Part shown: in pieces, positions 1 through 15,000 of the stretch
Layout of the letters: the number at the start of each line of letters is the position of its first letter
Position numbering within the stretch: position 1 is the stretch's first letter
From: Vanilla planifolia
Lineage: Eukaryota > Streptophyta > Magnoliopsida > Asparagales > Orchidaceae
DNA: 64,000 nt
Assembly: GCA_023846275.1 (NCBI GenBank)
Contig: JAIUJO010000295.1
Location: 372,001-436,000 of the forward strand
Direction: 5' to 3'
Translations under genes and position numbers: made by a program
The notes under the pieces: generated by a model
Seen by the model: only the letters and a program-made list of their open reading frames with translations
What the model was told of the DNA's origin: nothing
The model's database searches: none

Positions 1-3000
1 TATACTCTACTCTACTATACTCTACTCATCTCTACTCCAGCCTAACTTTGCCTAGCCTAGCCTAACCTAGCTCTACTCCACTCTACTCAACTTAAAGCTA
101 GCCTAGCCTAGCATAACCCAGCTCTACTCTACTCTATCATGCTCTACTCTATTTATCTCTACTCTAGTCTACTCTGCTCCATTATGCTCTGCTATACTTT
201 GCTCTATTCTACATTATTCTACTATACTCTAGCCCAGCCTAGCCTAACCTTACTCTACTCTACTCTAGCCTAGCTTAACCTTGCCCAACCTACCAAAGCC
301 AAGTCTAGCCTTACATAACCTAAGTAGCTCTACTCTACTTTACTCTACTCTACTTTGTTCTACTTTTCTCTACTCTACTTTACCCTACTATACTCTTTCT
401 TTAACCAAGCCTAACCTAGCCAAGCCAAACCTAGCTCTATTCTACACCACTCTAGGCTAGCCTAACCAAGCTTAGCCTTGCCTAACCTAGGTCAGCTCTT
501 CTCTACTCTGCTCTAATCTACCCTATTTTACTCTACTCTACTCTTCTCTTCTCTACTCTACTCTTCTTTACTCTATTATGCTCTATCCTAGCCAAGCCTA
601 ACCTAGCTCCACTCTACTCTATTCTACTCTACTCTACTATATTATGCTATACTCTACTCTAGCCTTACCTAGCCTAGCCTACCCTTGCTTAGCCTTCCCT
701 ACCCTATCCTACTTTAGTTTAGCCAAGCCTACCTTAGACTAGCCTAACTCTACTCTACTTTACTCTAATCAACTTTGCTCTACTCTACTCTACTCCACTC
801 TACTCTAACCTAGCCTAGCCTACCCTGGCCTATCTTAGCCTAACCTCACTTTACTCAACTCAACTCTAGCCTAACCTAGCCGAGCCTAACCTAGCTCTTC
901 CCTACTCTACTATAGCTTAGCCTATCCTAGCTTAGCCTTGCCTAAACTAGCTTTACTTTGCTCTACTCTACTCTAATCTATGCTGCTTTACTCTATGTTG
1001 CTTTACTTTACTTTACCTGACTCTACATTTCTTTGCTCTACTCTTCTATGCTGCTCTACTTTACTCTGCTTTGCTTTACTTTGCTCTGTTATGCTCTCCT
1101 CGACTCCACTCTACTCTGCTCTGTCCTGCTCTACTCTACTCTACTCTACTCTACTCTACTTAGCTTTACTCTACTCTAATCTACTCTACTCTACTTTACT
1201 CTACACTACTCTATTAAACTCTACTTTACTCTAACCTTGTCTAGCCTAGCCTAGCCAAGCCTAGCCTAACTTAGCTCTGCTATACTCTACTCTATTATTC
1301 TCTACTCCACTCAAGTCTAGCATTGCCTAGCCTAGCCTAGCTTAACAAAGCCTAATCTGATCTAGCTCTACTCTACTTTACTCTACTCTACTCTACTCTA
1401 ATCTATTATATTCTATTTTACTCTACTCTAACATAGCCAAACCTAGCCTATCCTAACCTAGCTGTACTCTACACTTCTCTACTCTACTATACTCTACTTA
1501 AATCTACTATAATCTACTCTAGCCTAGCTTGATCTAGCTCTACTCTACTCTGCTCTCTTCTCCTCCTCTCTACTCTATTTTGCTCTACTTTACTTTGTTA
1601 TACTCTACTCTACACTACTCTAGTCTTCTCTATTACACTCTAACCTAGGCTAGCCTAACCTAGCTGTATGCTACTCTATTGTACTCTACCCTACTCTACT
1701 GGAACCTAACATAGCCTAACTTAGCTTAACTCTACTCTATTCTTCTCTACTCGAGCCTAGCCTAGCTTAACCTAGCTCTACTTTGCCCAAATCTACTCCA
1801 TGCTGCTTTACTCCACTTTGCTCCACTTCACTCTACTCCACTTTGTTATCCTTTGCTCTACTCTACTCTGCTCTTCTCTACTCTATTCTATTTTAACCTA
1901 GCCCAGCCTAGCTTAGCCTAACCTAACCTAGCTTTACTCTACTCTACTCTAGCCTAGCCTACCCAAGCTTCACCTAACTTAGCCTAACCTAGCTCTACTC
2001 TGCTCTTCCCTACTCTACTATACTATACTCAATTCTACTCTACTCGACTCTACTGTACTCTACTCCATTCTACTCTACTCTTCTCAAACCTAACCCAGCC
2101 TACCCTAGCCTAGCTTAACCTAACCTAGCTCTACTCTGCTCTACTCTACTCTACCCTTCTCTTCTATTATATGCTCTACTCTTCCATACTCTACTCTGCT
2201 CTACTCTATTCTACTTTATTGTACTCTACTCTTCTCTACTCTACTCTATTTAAATCTAGCCTGTCTTAGCCTACCCTAACCAAACATACTATACTCTACT
2301 CTATCATACTCTATTGTACTCTACTCTTCTCTATTCTACTATACTATAGCCTAGCCTAAACTCGCCAAATCTAGCCTAGCCTAGCCTAACCTAGCTTTAC
2401 TCTACTCAACTCTACTATACTCTACTCTGCTCTGCCCTACTTAAACCTAGCCTAGCTTAACCTAACTCTGCTATACTCTACTATACTCTACTTTAGCTTA
2501 GCCTAGCCTCACCTAACCTAGCTCTACATTGCCCTGTTCTGCTTTGCTTTGCTCTACTCCACTTTGCTTTACTCTTCCTTTCTCTACTCTGCTCTGATCT
2601 GCTTTGCTCTACTCTACTCTACTTTAGCCTTACCTAGCCTCGATTAACCTAATCTATCTCTACCCTACTCTACTCTACTTTATTCAGCTCTACTCTACTA
2701 TATGCTAGCCTAGCCTAACCTAGCCTAGCTTAGCCTAGCCTAGCATAGCATAACCTTCTCTACTCTACTCTCTCTACCCTACTAAAGTGTACTACACTCT
2801 ACTCTACTCTACTCTACTCTACTCTAACCTAGCCTTGCCTAGCTTAGCTTAGCCATACCTGGCTATACTGTGCTCTGCTCTACTATGCTATGATCTACTC
2901 TGCTCTTCTTGGCTCTTCTCTACTCCACTCTACTCTGCTCTACTCTACTCAAGCCTAGCCTAGCCTCACCTAGCCTAATCGAGCTATACTCGACCTTACT

Positions 3001-6000
3001 CTACTCGATTCTACTCTACTCTACCCTGCTTTACTCTACTCTACTATACTCTACTCTATACAAGCCTACCTAGCCTAGGTTACAATAGCTTAGACTAGCC
3101 TAGCCTAGCCTAATATAACCTAGCTCTATTCTACTCTACTCTACTTTACACTTACCAAGCCTAGCCAAGACCTAACCTGACCTAGCTCTACTCTTGCCTA
3201 GCCTTGGGTAACCTAGCCTAACTTAGCACTTCTCTGCTCTGCTTCGCTCTAATCTATGCTACTCTACAATGCTCTGCTCTACTCTACTTTACTCTACTCT
3301 ACTCTATAATACTCTACTTTAGCCTTGCCTAGCCTCGCCAAACCCTACCCTAGCCTAACCTAGCTTAACATAAATCTACTCTACTCTACTCTACTCTATT
3401 TTACTCCACTATACTCTACTCTACTCTACTTTAACCTAGCCTAACATAACCTAACCTAACTCATCTCTACTCTAATCAACTCTACTCTACTCTTCTCTAC
3501 TTTACTCAACACAAGCTTAGCTTAGCTTAACCTAACCTAGCTCTACTCGACTATACTCTGCTCTGCTCTACTCTTCTCTTCTCTGCTCTACTTTGCTTTT
3601 CTTTACTCTGCTCTGCTCTACTCTACTCTACTCTTCTCTACTCCATTATCCTCTCCTCTTCTCTACTCTACTCTACTCTATTTTAATCTACTCTACTCTA
3701 CACTACTCTACTCTACTCTAACGTAGCCTAGCCTAACCTAGCTCTTCTCTACTCTATTCTACTATATTTTACTCTACTCTAATATACTCTATTCAACTCT
3801 ACTATAGTGTTTTCTAGGCTTGCCTAGCCTAGCCTTTCCTAACCTAACTTAGCTCTACTCTATTCTACTATGCTTTTCTCTACTCTAGTTACCTTTGCTC
3901 TACTCTGCTCTTCTCTACTCTTCTCTTCTCTACTCTACTCTACTCTACTCTCGCTTAGCTTAGCCAAATCAAGCCTACCTTAACCTAGCATAGCCTAACC
4001 TAACTCTAATCTACTCCACTTTACTATACTCTATTATACTCTACTCTACTCTACTCTACTCTACTCCACTCTACACTACTTTACTCTACTCTACACTACT
4101 CTACTCTGCTCTACTCTAGTCTAATCTTTCCATGCCTAGCTAAGCCTCGCCTAACCAAACTCTACTCTACTCTACATGACTCTGCTTTACTCTACTCTCC
4201 TCAACTCTACTCTACTCTACTTTGCTATAGCCTAGCCTAACCAAACCTAGTTCTACTCTACACTTTTCTAGCTTAGCCTAACCTAGCCTAGCCTAGCCTA
4301 CTCGAGGCTTAGCCTAACCTACCTTAACACTACTCTTCTCTACTTAACTATACTATAATATACTCTACTCTGCTCTACCCTACTCTACTCTTCTTACTCT
4401 ACTCTACTCTACTCTACTCTACTCTACTCTACTCTAACGAAGCCTAGCTGAGCCTACCTAGCCTAGCTTAGCCTAACATAGCTCTACTCTACTTTACTCC
4501 ACTCTACTCAACTCTTTTTTGCTCTATTCTATCTTTCTCAGCTCTACTCTTATATACGCATCTATACTCTACACCACTCTGCCTTCCTCTACTCTACTCT
4601 GCTCTACTCTACTCTACTCTGCACTAGCCTGGCCTCAACTAACCTAGCCTGATAGAGCTAAACTCTACTCCACTCTACTCCACACTACTCTACTATACAC
4701 GACTCTATTCTAGCCTAGCCTATCTTAGCCTAGCATAGCCCAGCCTAGCCAAGCTTAACTTAGCTTTACTCTACTCTACTCAACTCTACACTACTATGTT
4801 CAACACTACTCTACTTTAATCTACTCTAGCCTATCCTAGCCAAGGCTAGCTAAGCCTTGCCTAGCCAAACATAGCTTTGTTATGCTATGCTTTCTCTGCT
4901 TTATTATGCTCTGCTCTCCACTGTTCCACTCTACTCTTGTTTGCTCCACTCTACTATGCTCTACTTTGCTCTTCTCTATTCTACTCTACTATACTTTACT
5001 CTATATTACTCAAGCCTAGCTTAGCCAAACTTAGCTTAAGTCTACTCTACTCTAGCCTAGCCTAGCCTTGCTTATCCTTGCCTTGCTTAGCTTAACCTAG
5101 CCTAGCTTAGCCTGGCTTAACCTAGCTATACTCTACTCTACTCTACTCATCTCTAACCTAGCATAACCTAACCTAGCTCTTCTATTGTCTACTCTAGCCT
5201 AGCCTTGCCTAATGTAGCTCTACAATGCTCAACTTAATTCTACTCTACTCTTCTCTACTCTACTCTATTGTACTCCAACTTAGCCTAACTAAAGCTAGCC
5301 TAGCTTAGCCTAGCATGGCCTAGGCTAACCTAGCCCTACTCTTCTTTCCTTTACTATACTTTGCTGTGCTCTGCTAAATTCTACTCTACTATATTATACT
5401 CTAACTTAGCTTCACCTAACCAAGTTCTATTCTTCTCTACTTTACTCTACTCTACTCTTCTCTAACATAGCCTAGCCTAGCATAACCTAAACTAACCTAG
5501 CTTTACTCTGGTTTACTCTACTTTACTATGCTCTACTTTACTTTGCTCTACTCTGCTCTACTCTACTAAACTCTACTCTACTCTAACCTCGCCTAACCTA
5601 GCCAAACCTAACCTAGCTAAACTCTACTCTTCTCTACTCTACTTTACTCTACTCTACTCTACACTACTCTAACCTAGCCCATCCTACCTTAGCCTAACCT
5701 AACTCTACTTTATTCTACTATACTCTATTATACTCTACTCTACTCTACTCTACTCTATTCCACTCTACTCTACTCTACTCATCTCTACTCTACTCTAACC
5801 TAACCTAGCCTAGCCAAGCCTAGCATAGCCTAACCTAGCTCTATCCTTCTCTACTCTACTGTACTCTACTCTACTCTTTTCTACTCTACTCTACTTTGCT
5901 CGACTCTACTCTTCTTTGCCCTGCTCTACTCTTCTCTTCTCTTCTTTGCACTACTTTGTACGACTCAAATCCACTCTACTTTGCTCTACTCTAAACTACT

Positions 6001-9000
6001 CTACTCTTGCATAGCCTAGCCTTGCCTCGCCTTACCAAGCTCCACTCTACTCTACTCTACTATACTTTACTCTACTCTACTATACTATAATCTACTCTAC
6101 CCTATGCTACTTTAGTCTACTTTATCTACCCTACTATACTTTAATTGAGGAAAGTGTAGCCTAACCAAGCCAAAGCTAACTCTTCTCTACTCTACTCTAC
6201 ACTACTATACTCTAGTCTAGCATACCCTTACCTAGTTTTAGCCAATCTTAGCCCAACCTAACCACGCTCTACTATACTCTACTTTACTCTACTCTACTCT
6301 TATCTACTCTACTCGACTCTAATCTACTCTAACAATGCCTAGTACAACCTAACAAACCTCTACTTTACTCTACTCTACTAAACTCTAGCCTAGCCTAGCA
6401 TAGCCTTGCTTAGCCTAACCTAGCTCTGCTATACTGTACACTACTCTGTTATGCTATGCTCTACCCTATTCTTCTCTTCTCTACTCTACTCTACTCTGCT
6501 CTACTCTTCTTTACTTTATACTCTAGCCTAACCTAATCTATTTCTACTCTACTCTATGCCACTCTGCTATAGCCTAGCCTAGCTTAGCCAACCATAGCCT
6601 AACCAAGCCTAACTTAGCTCTACTTTACTCTACTTTAATTTGCTCTACTTTACTCTAGTCGACTCTACTCCACTCAATTCTACTCTTCTCTATCATGGCC
6701 TAACCTAGCCTAGCCTAACCTAGCTCTTCTCTACTCTACTATAGCTGAGGCTAGCATAGCCTAGCCTTGCCTAACCTGGCTCTACTCTACTCAACTTTAC
6801 TTTGCTCTTCTCTACTCTACTCTAGTCTACTCTGCTCTACTCTAATCTATTCTACTCTATTCGAGCCTAGCCAAGCCTAACCTAGCTCTACTCTACTCTT
6901 ATGTACTCTACTCTAGCCTACTCTAGTCTGCTCTAGCCTAGCCAAACCTAACCTTGCTTAGCCTAGCCTAGCCTAACCTAGCTCTACTTTACTTTACTCT
7001 ACTATACTCTACTACACTTGAGACTACTATGCTCTACTAACTCTACTCTACTCCATCCTAGCCTACCCCAGCCTAGCTTAACCTAGCTCTATTCTTCTCT
7101 ACTCTACTATACTCTACTCCACTCTTAGCATAGCCTAGCCTACTATAACCTAGACTAACCTTGCTTAGCTCTGCTCTACTTGTCTTTACTCTACTCTACT
7201 TTGCTTTACATTGCTCTAATCTGATCCAACTACCTAACCATGCCTACCTTAGCTTAGCCTAACCTTACTGTACTCTACTCTATTATAGTCTACTCTACTC
7301 TACTAGGGTCTACTCTACTATAATCTACTCTACTCTACTATACTCTATTCTACTCTAAACTAGCCTAGCCTAGGCTAACCTAGCTCTATACTACTCTACT
7401 ATATACTTGCTTAGCCTAGCCTACCCTAGCCTTGTCTAAGCTAGCCTAACCTAGCTCTTCTCTACTCTACTTTGCTATGTTGTTCTCTATTTTGCTCTAC
7501 TTTGCTCTGCTCTACTCTTCTCTGCTCTGCTTTGCTCTGCTCTACTCCACTCTACTCTATTCTAGCTTAACATAGCTTACCATAAGCCTAACCTAGCCTT
7601 GCCAAGCCTAGCCTTGCCTAACCTAACTTTGCTCTACTCCACTCAACAATACTCTATTCTATTCTACTCTACTCTAGTCTATGATATTCTTCTCTACTCT
7701 ACTTTACCCAACTCTACTCTACTCTAAGAAAGCCTAGCCTAGCCTTGCCCAATTTTATTCTAATCTTCACTACTCTGGCCTATCTTAACCTAGCTCTACT
7801 CTACTCTATTCTACTTTACTCTTCCTTATTTTGCTTTACTCTACTCTTCATTACTCTAAGGTACTAGAACCTAGTCTAGCCTAACCTAGCTCTACTCTAC
7901 TCTAGCTTAGCCTACCCTAAACTAGCCTAACTTAGCAAGCCTAGCTTTATTGTACTTTAATCTACTATACTCTACCCTACTCTAGTCTAATCTACTCTAC
8001 TATACTCTTCTCTACTCAAGCTTAGCCTAGCCTAACCTAACTTAGCTCTACTCTACTCTACTCTACTCAACTAAAGCCTAGCCTAGCCTAGCATATCTTA
8101 ACTTAGCTCTACTCTACTCTACTCTACTCTATTCTACTTTACTCAACTCTGCTCGACTCTATCCTACTCTAAAATAGCCTAGCCTAGCCAAACCAAGCTC
8201 TACTCTACTCTGGTCTACTCTACTCTACTCTAGGTTAGCCTTGTCTGGCCTAGCTTAGCCAAGCTTAGCCTAGCCAAGACTAGGCTACCCTAGCTCTACT
8301 CTACTTTGCTATGCTATGCTCTACTTTGCACATCTATGCTTTGCACTACTCTACTCTACCCTATTGTACTCTTATTTTTATGTACTCTAGCATAACCTAA
8401 GCTAGCTCTACTCTAGCCTTCTACTCTACTCTACTCTAGCCTCGCCTTGTCTAGCCAACCCTAACCTATCATAGCCTAGCCTAACCTAGTTCTACTCTAC
8501 TCAACTCTACAATACTCTACTCTACCCTACTCTATTATACTCTTCTTTAACTTAGCTTAACCCAGCCTAGCCTAACCTAGCTCTACTTTGTTCTACTCTA
8601 AGCCATGCCTAGCCTAGCCTTATCTTCCCTAACCCAGCTCTGCTCTACTCTACTTTGCTATGCCCTACTATGCTCTACTATGCTCTACACTGCTCTACTC
8701 TACTCAACACAATTTTGGTCGAGCTAAGCCTAACCTACCTCTACTCTACTCTACTTTACTCTACTCTACTCTTCTCTACTCTTACTCTACTCTACTCAAC
8801 TGTAGCCTAGCCTAGCTTAATCTAGCTTTGCATAGCCTAGCCTAGCATAGCCTAGCCTTACGTAACTCTACAATACAATACTCTACTCTATTCTAACCTT
8901 GCCTAGCTAACCCTAGCTCTCTCTACTCTAACCTACCTAACTTAGCTTATGCTAGCCTAGTGCAACCTAATCTAGCTCTACTCTACTCTACTCTAATATT

Positions 9001-12000
9001 CTCTACTCTACTCTATTCTATCGTACTCTACTCTAATCTACTATACTATACTCTACTCTACTCTACCCTAACCAAACTTAGCTTAGTCTAGCCTAACCTC
9101 TCTTAGCCTAACCAAGCTCTACTATGCTCTGCTCTACTCTACTCTATTCTACTCTACTCTGCTCTACTCTATTCTACTCTTCTCTGCTCTACTCTTCTTT
9201 TCTCTTCTCTACTCTACTCTGCTCTGCTATGCTTTGCTTTATTCTACTCTACTCTACTCTAGCCTAGCCTAGCCTAATCGAGCTCGACTCTACTCTACTA
9301 TACTCTACTCCTCTCTACTCTTCTCAAGCCTAACCAAGCCTAGCTATGCCTAACTTGGCTCTATTCTACTCAATTGTACCCTACTCTACTCTACTAGACT
9401 ATATTCTACTCTACTTTACTTTATTAACTCTACTCAATTCTTACATACCTTAGCCTTTCCTAACCTAACTCTACTCTACTCTACACTACTCTACTTTAGC
9501 CTCGCCTAGCCTAGACTAACCTAGCTCTGCTCTATTCTGCTCTACTCTGTTCTATTCCTATACTATGCTCTACTCTACTCTACTCTACTCTACTCTTCTC
9601 TACTCTGCTCTACTCTACTCTATTGTACTCTTGCCTAGCCTAGCCTAACCTGGCTCTACTCCACTCTAGTCTACTCTACTTTATCCTTATCTAGTTTAGC
9701 CTAGCCTAGCCTAGCTTAGTTTAGCCTAACTTAGCTTTACTCTACTCTAATCTTCTTCACACTATTCTATGATTCTTTACAACTTGATGCTAGTCTACTC
9801 TTCTCTAATCAAGCCTAGTCTAGCCAAGCCAAACTAGCTCTAATCTACACTGCTCTAGCCTAGCCTAACCTAGCCTAGCATAGCCTAACCTACCTCAACT
9901 CTGCTTTGCTCTACTATGCTGTACTCTATTTGGCTCTACTTTGCAAAGCTCTGCTCTTTTCTACACTTCTCTACTATACTCTACTTTATTCTACTACACT
10001 TTATCCTAGCCTATCCTAACCTAGCTCTACTCTACTCAATTTATTCTAGCATAGCCTAGACAAACCTTGCTCTACTTTACTCTACTCCACTCTACTCTAC
10101 TCTACTCTAGCCTAACCTAACCAACCCTAGCAAAGTGTAACCTAACCTAACTCTACTCTACTATACTCTAGCCTAGTTTAGCCTAGATTAACCTAGCATA
10201 GCCTAACCTACCTCTGCTCTGCTCTACTTTACTTTACTCAACTCAACACTGCTCTACTCTACTCTACTCTACATTGCTCTGGTCTAATCTTCTACTCTGC
10301 TCTCCTCTACTCTGCTTTGCTCTACTCTACTCTGGTCTCCTCTCTTTTCCTCTCCTCTACTCTACTATACTCTACTTAGCTCTACTCTAGTCTACTTTAC
10401 TTTACTCTACACTTTTCTAGCCTAGCTTAACCTAGACTAGCCTAATCTCTCTCTACTCTACTCTACCCTACACTACTCTACTTTACTCTACTTTAGCTTA
10501 TCCAAGCCTAGCTTAGCCTACAATAACCTATCCTAGCTTAACCTATCTGTGCCCTCCTATACTTTACTCTACTTTACTATACTTTACTTTACTCTAACCA
10601 AGCCTTGCCTGGCCTAGTCTAGCTTTGCCTAGCCCAGACTAGCTTAGCCTAAAATAGCTTTATTCTACTCTTCTCTAATCTAGTCTTCTCTACCCTGCTC
10701 CACTCTGCTTTGCTCTGCTCAGCTCTACTCTACTCTACTCTAATCTTTACTCTAGCCTAATCGTGCATAGCCTAGCCTACCTGAGCTCTACTCTACTCTA
10801 CCACACAATTCTCTACTCTACTTTAGCCTAGACCAACCTCAGCCTACCACAGCTTTTCCTAGCTTAGCCTTGTCTAACCTAGCTCTACTCTACCCCAATC
10901 TACTTTGCTCCTCTCTACTCTACTTGGTGCTGCTCTATTATAATATATCCTTGCCTAGCCTAGCCTTACCTAACCTTACCTAGCCTAACCTGGCCTTGCC
11001 TAACTTAGCTCTACTATATTATGCTTTGCTCTACTCTACTCTACTCTCCTCTGATCAGCTCTTCTCTACTCTGCTCAACTCTACTTTACTCTATCGTAGC
11101 CTAGCTTAGGCAAATATAGCCTAGTATGACCAAGCTCTACTCTTCTCTACTCTACATTACTCTACTCAACTCTACTCTTGCCTAGCCTAGCCTACCCTAA
11201 CATAGCTCAACCAAACCTACCTCTTCTCTATTCTACTCCATCCTAATCTACTCTACTCTACTCCACTATAACCTAGCCTAGCCTAGCCTAGCTTAGCCCA
11301 GCCAAACCTAGATTCGCTCTACTCTACTCAATTCTACTCTATTGTAGCCTACCCTAGCCTAGCTTACCCTTGCCTACCTTGGCCTACCTTAGCTTAACCT
11401 AACCAAGCTCTACTCTACTTTGCTTTACTCTACTATACTATAACTTTGCTTAACCTTATTTATCCTAACCTAGCTCTATCCTACTCTCCTCTACTCCACT
11501 CTATTCTCTCTACTCTAGCCTAGCCTAGCATAACTTAGCTATATTCTGGTCTACTCTACTCTACTCAGCTTTACCTTTTTTAGTTATGCTATGCTTTGCT
11601 CTGCTCTACTCTACTCTGCTCTACTCTACTCTATTCTACTCCACTCTACTATGCTATACTATAGTCTAGCCAAGCCTAACCTAGCTCTGCTCTACTCTAT
11701 TTTCCTCTACTCTATCATACTATACTCTACTCTCCTCTACTCTAGCCTAGACTAGCTTAGCCTTGCCTAACCTCGCTCTGCTCTACTCTACTCTACTCTA
11801 CTTATCTCTACTCTGCTCTACTCTACTCTATTTTTCTATGCTCTACTTTGCTCTCTTTTACTCTATTATGCACTTCTCTACTCTTCTTTTGTCTACTATG
11901 CTCTGCACTACTATGCTCGACTCTACTCTACTTTGCTCTTCTCTACTCAACTCTACTTGGTTATGCTCAACTCGACTCTACTCTGCTCTACTCTCCTCTC

Positions 12001-15000
12001 CTCTCCTCTCTATTTACACCTCTCTTCTATTCCACTCTACTCTATTCTACTCTACTCTACTCTTGTTTACTCTGTAATACTCTACTCTATTCTACTCTAC
12101 TATACTCTACTCTACTACACTCTTGCTTAATCTAGCTCTACTCTACTCTACTCTAGCCTAACTTAGCCTACCTACCTTAGCATACCCTAGCTTAACCTAG
12201 CTCTACTCTCATTTACTCTACTCTACTTTAGCCTAGCCTAGCCTCGTATAGCCTATCCTAGCTTAACCTACCTCTACTATACTATAACCTACTCTGCTCT
12301 GCTCTGTATTACTGTGCTCTACTTTTTTGCTATGCTCTACTCTACTCTCCTCTCCTTAACTCTACCTTACTTTTCTTTACTCTACTCTACTCTGCTCCAT
12401 CTACTCTACTCTACTCTAGCATAGCATATCCTAGATTAGCCTAACCAAGCACTACTATACTCTACCCTACTCTACTCTACTCTACTCTAATCTAGCATAG
12501 CCTAGCCTCTTTTAGCCTTGCCTAGCGTAGGCTAACCTAGCTCTAGTCTATTATGCTCTACTCTACTCACTCTACACTACTCTATATTACTATACATTAT
12601 TATACTCTAACATAGCCAAGCCATGCTTAACCATGCACTACTCCGCTCTACTCTGCTCTACTTTACTCATGCCTAGCCTTTCTTAGCCTTGCCTAGCCTA
12701 GCCTAACCTAGCTCTACTTTACTCTACTCTACTTTGTTATGCTATGCTTTGCTCTATTCTTCTCTACTCTACTCTACTCTACTCTAATATGTTCTTCTCT
12801 ACTATTTTCAACTCTATACTCTAGCCTAGCCTAACCTAGCTCTACTCTGCTCTACTCTACTCTACTCTGCTCTACTCTACTCTACTCTACTTCACTGTGC
12901 TCTGCTCAATTAAACTCAGCTCTATTCTACTCTCCTCTATCCTGCTCTACTATACTCTACTCTAGATAAGCCTAGCCTAGCAAAATGTATGTCTACTCTA
13001 CTCTACTCTATTCTACTCTACTCAACTCTACTCTAGCCAAGCCTTTCCTAGCCTTGCTTAGCCTAGCCAAACTTTGCTCTACTCTACTATCCTCTACCCT
13101 ACACAACTCTACGCTACTCTAATCTACTATACCATAATTTACTTTACTCTACTCCACTCTACTTTACTCTATTTTACTCTACTCTTCTCTACTCTACTCT
13201 AAACAAACCCAACCTAGCCTAGCCTGACTTAGCTTTACTTTACTCTACTCTACTCTAACCTAGCCAACTTAACCTAGCTTTGCTCTACTCTACTCTACTC
13301 TATTCTTCTCTTCTTTACTCTACTCTCTCCTACTTTTCTCTAGTCTACTTTACTTTACACTACTCTGCTCTACTCTACTCTATTCAGCTCTACTCTACTC
13401 TGCTACACGCATGTCTACTCTACTCTGCTCTTCTCCACTTTACTCTACTCTACTCAACTCTAGCCTAGCTTAACCTAGCTCTACACTGCTCTACTCTGCA
13501 TTACTCTACTCTACTCTACTCTAGAATGCTTTTCTCTTCTTTGCTCTAGTCTATTCTACTCTGCTTTGCTCTGCTTTACTCCATTATACTCTGCTCTCCT
13601 CTCCTCTACTTTACTCTATTCTACTCTACCCTATTCTACTCTACTCTCCTCTACTCTACTCTAGCCAAGCCTAATCGAGCCTAGCCTACCTTAGCCTAGC
13701 CTAGCATAGCATAGCTTAGCCCAACCTAAACTAGCTCTACTTTGCCCTAATCGACTCTACTCTACTTGACTCTACTCTACTCTACTTTACTCTAACCTAG
13801 CCTAGCTTAGCCTTGCTCTACTCTATTCTACTCTACTCTACTCTACTCTACTACACTCTACTCTACTCTAGCCTACCTAACCTAGCTCTACTCTACTCTA
13901 CTCTACTTTGCTCTACTCTTGTCTATTTTTCTCTACTCTAGTTCTCTCTTCTACAATATTCTACTCTACTCTACTCTGCTTTGCTTTGCTCTACTCTGCT
14001 TTTCTCTACACTACTCTAATTTACTTTACTCTGCTTATTCTACTCTCCTCTCCTCTCCTTTCCTCTCCTCTTCTCTCCTCTCCTCTCCTCTCTTATACTC
14101 TCCTCTCCTCCACTCTACTCTACTCCATAATATTCTTCTCTACTCTACTCTACTCTACTTAACTCAACTCTATTCTACTCTACTACACTACTTTAGCCTA
14201 AGTTAGCCTAGCCTAGCATAACCAATTAAGCTCTACTCTACTCTACTCTAATCTACTCTACTCTACTCTAATCTAGCCTAGCCTCACCTTGCCAAGCCTA
14301 CCATAGCCTACCCTAACATAGCCTGGCCTAGCCTAACCATGCTCTACTATACTCTACTCTACTCTACACTACTCTACTCTACTCTACTCTACTATACTAT
14401 ACTCTATCCTATCATAAACTAGCTTAGCCTAGCCTAAACAAACTTAGCATTACTATACTCTACTTTATTATGCTTTACGTTGCATTGCTTTACTCTACTC
14501 TTCTTTGCTCTACTCTACTCTACTCTACTCTTCCACTTTGCTCTACTTAGCTCTACTCTCCTCTCCTCTCATCTCTTCTACTCTACTCTACTCTATTTTA
14601 ATTTACTCTACTCTACTTTGCTCTAGTCCACTCTACTCTACTCTATTCTACTCTACTATACTCTACTTTACTCTAGCAAAGCCTAGCCTAGATTAGCCTA
14701 TCCTAGCCTAACCAAGCTATACTCTACTCTACCTTACTCTACTCAACTTTACTCTAGCTCTACTCTATTATACTCTACCCTACTCTACTCTACTCTACCC
14801 TTCACTACTCCACTCTATTCTACTCAACTCTACTCTACTCTACTCTACTATACTCTACTCCACTCTAACCTTGCCTAACCAAGCTCAATCATACTATACT
14901 CTACTCTACTATGCTTTACTCTAGCCTAGCCTTGCCTTTCTTAGCCTAGCCAAAGCTATCTCTAATCTGCTCTACTCTACTCTACTATGCCCTGCTCTAC

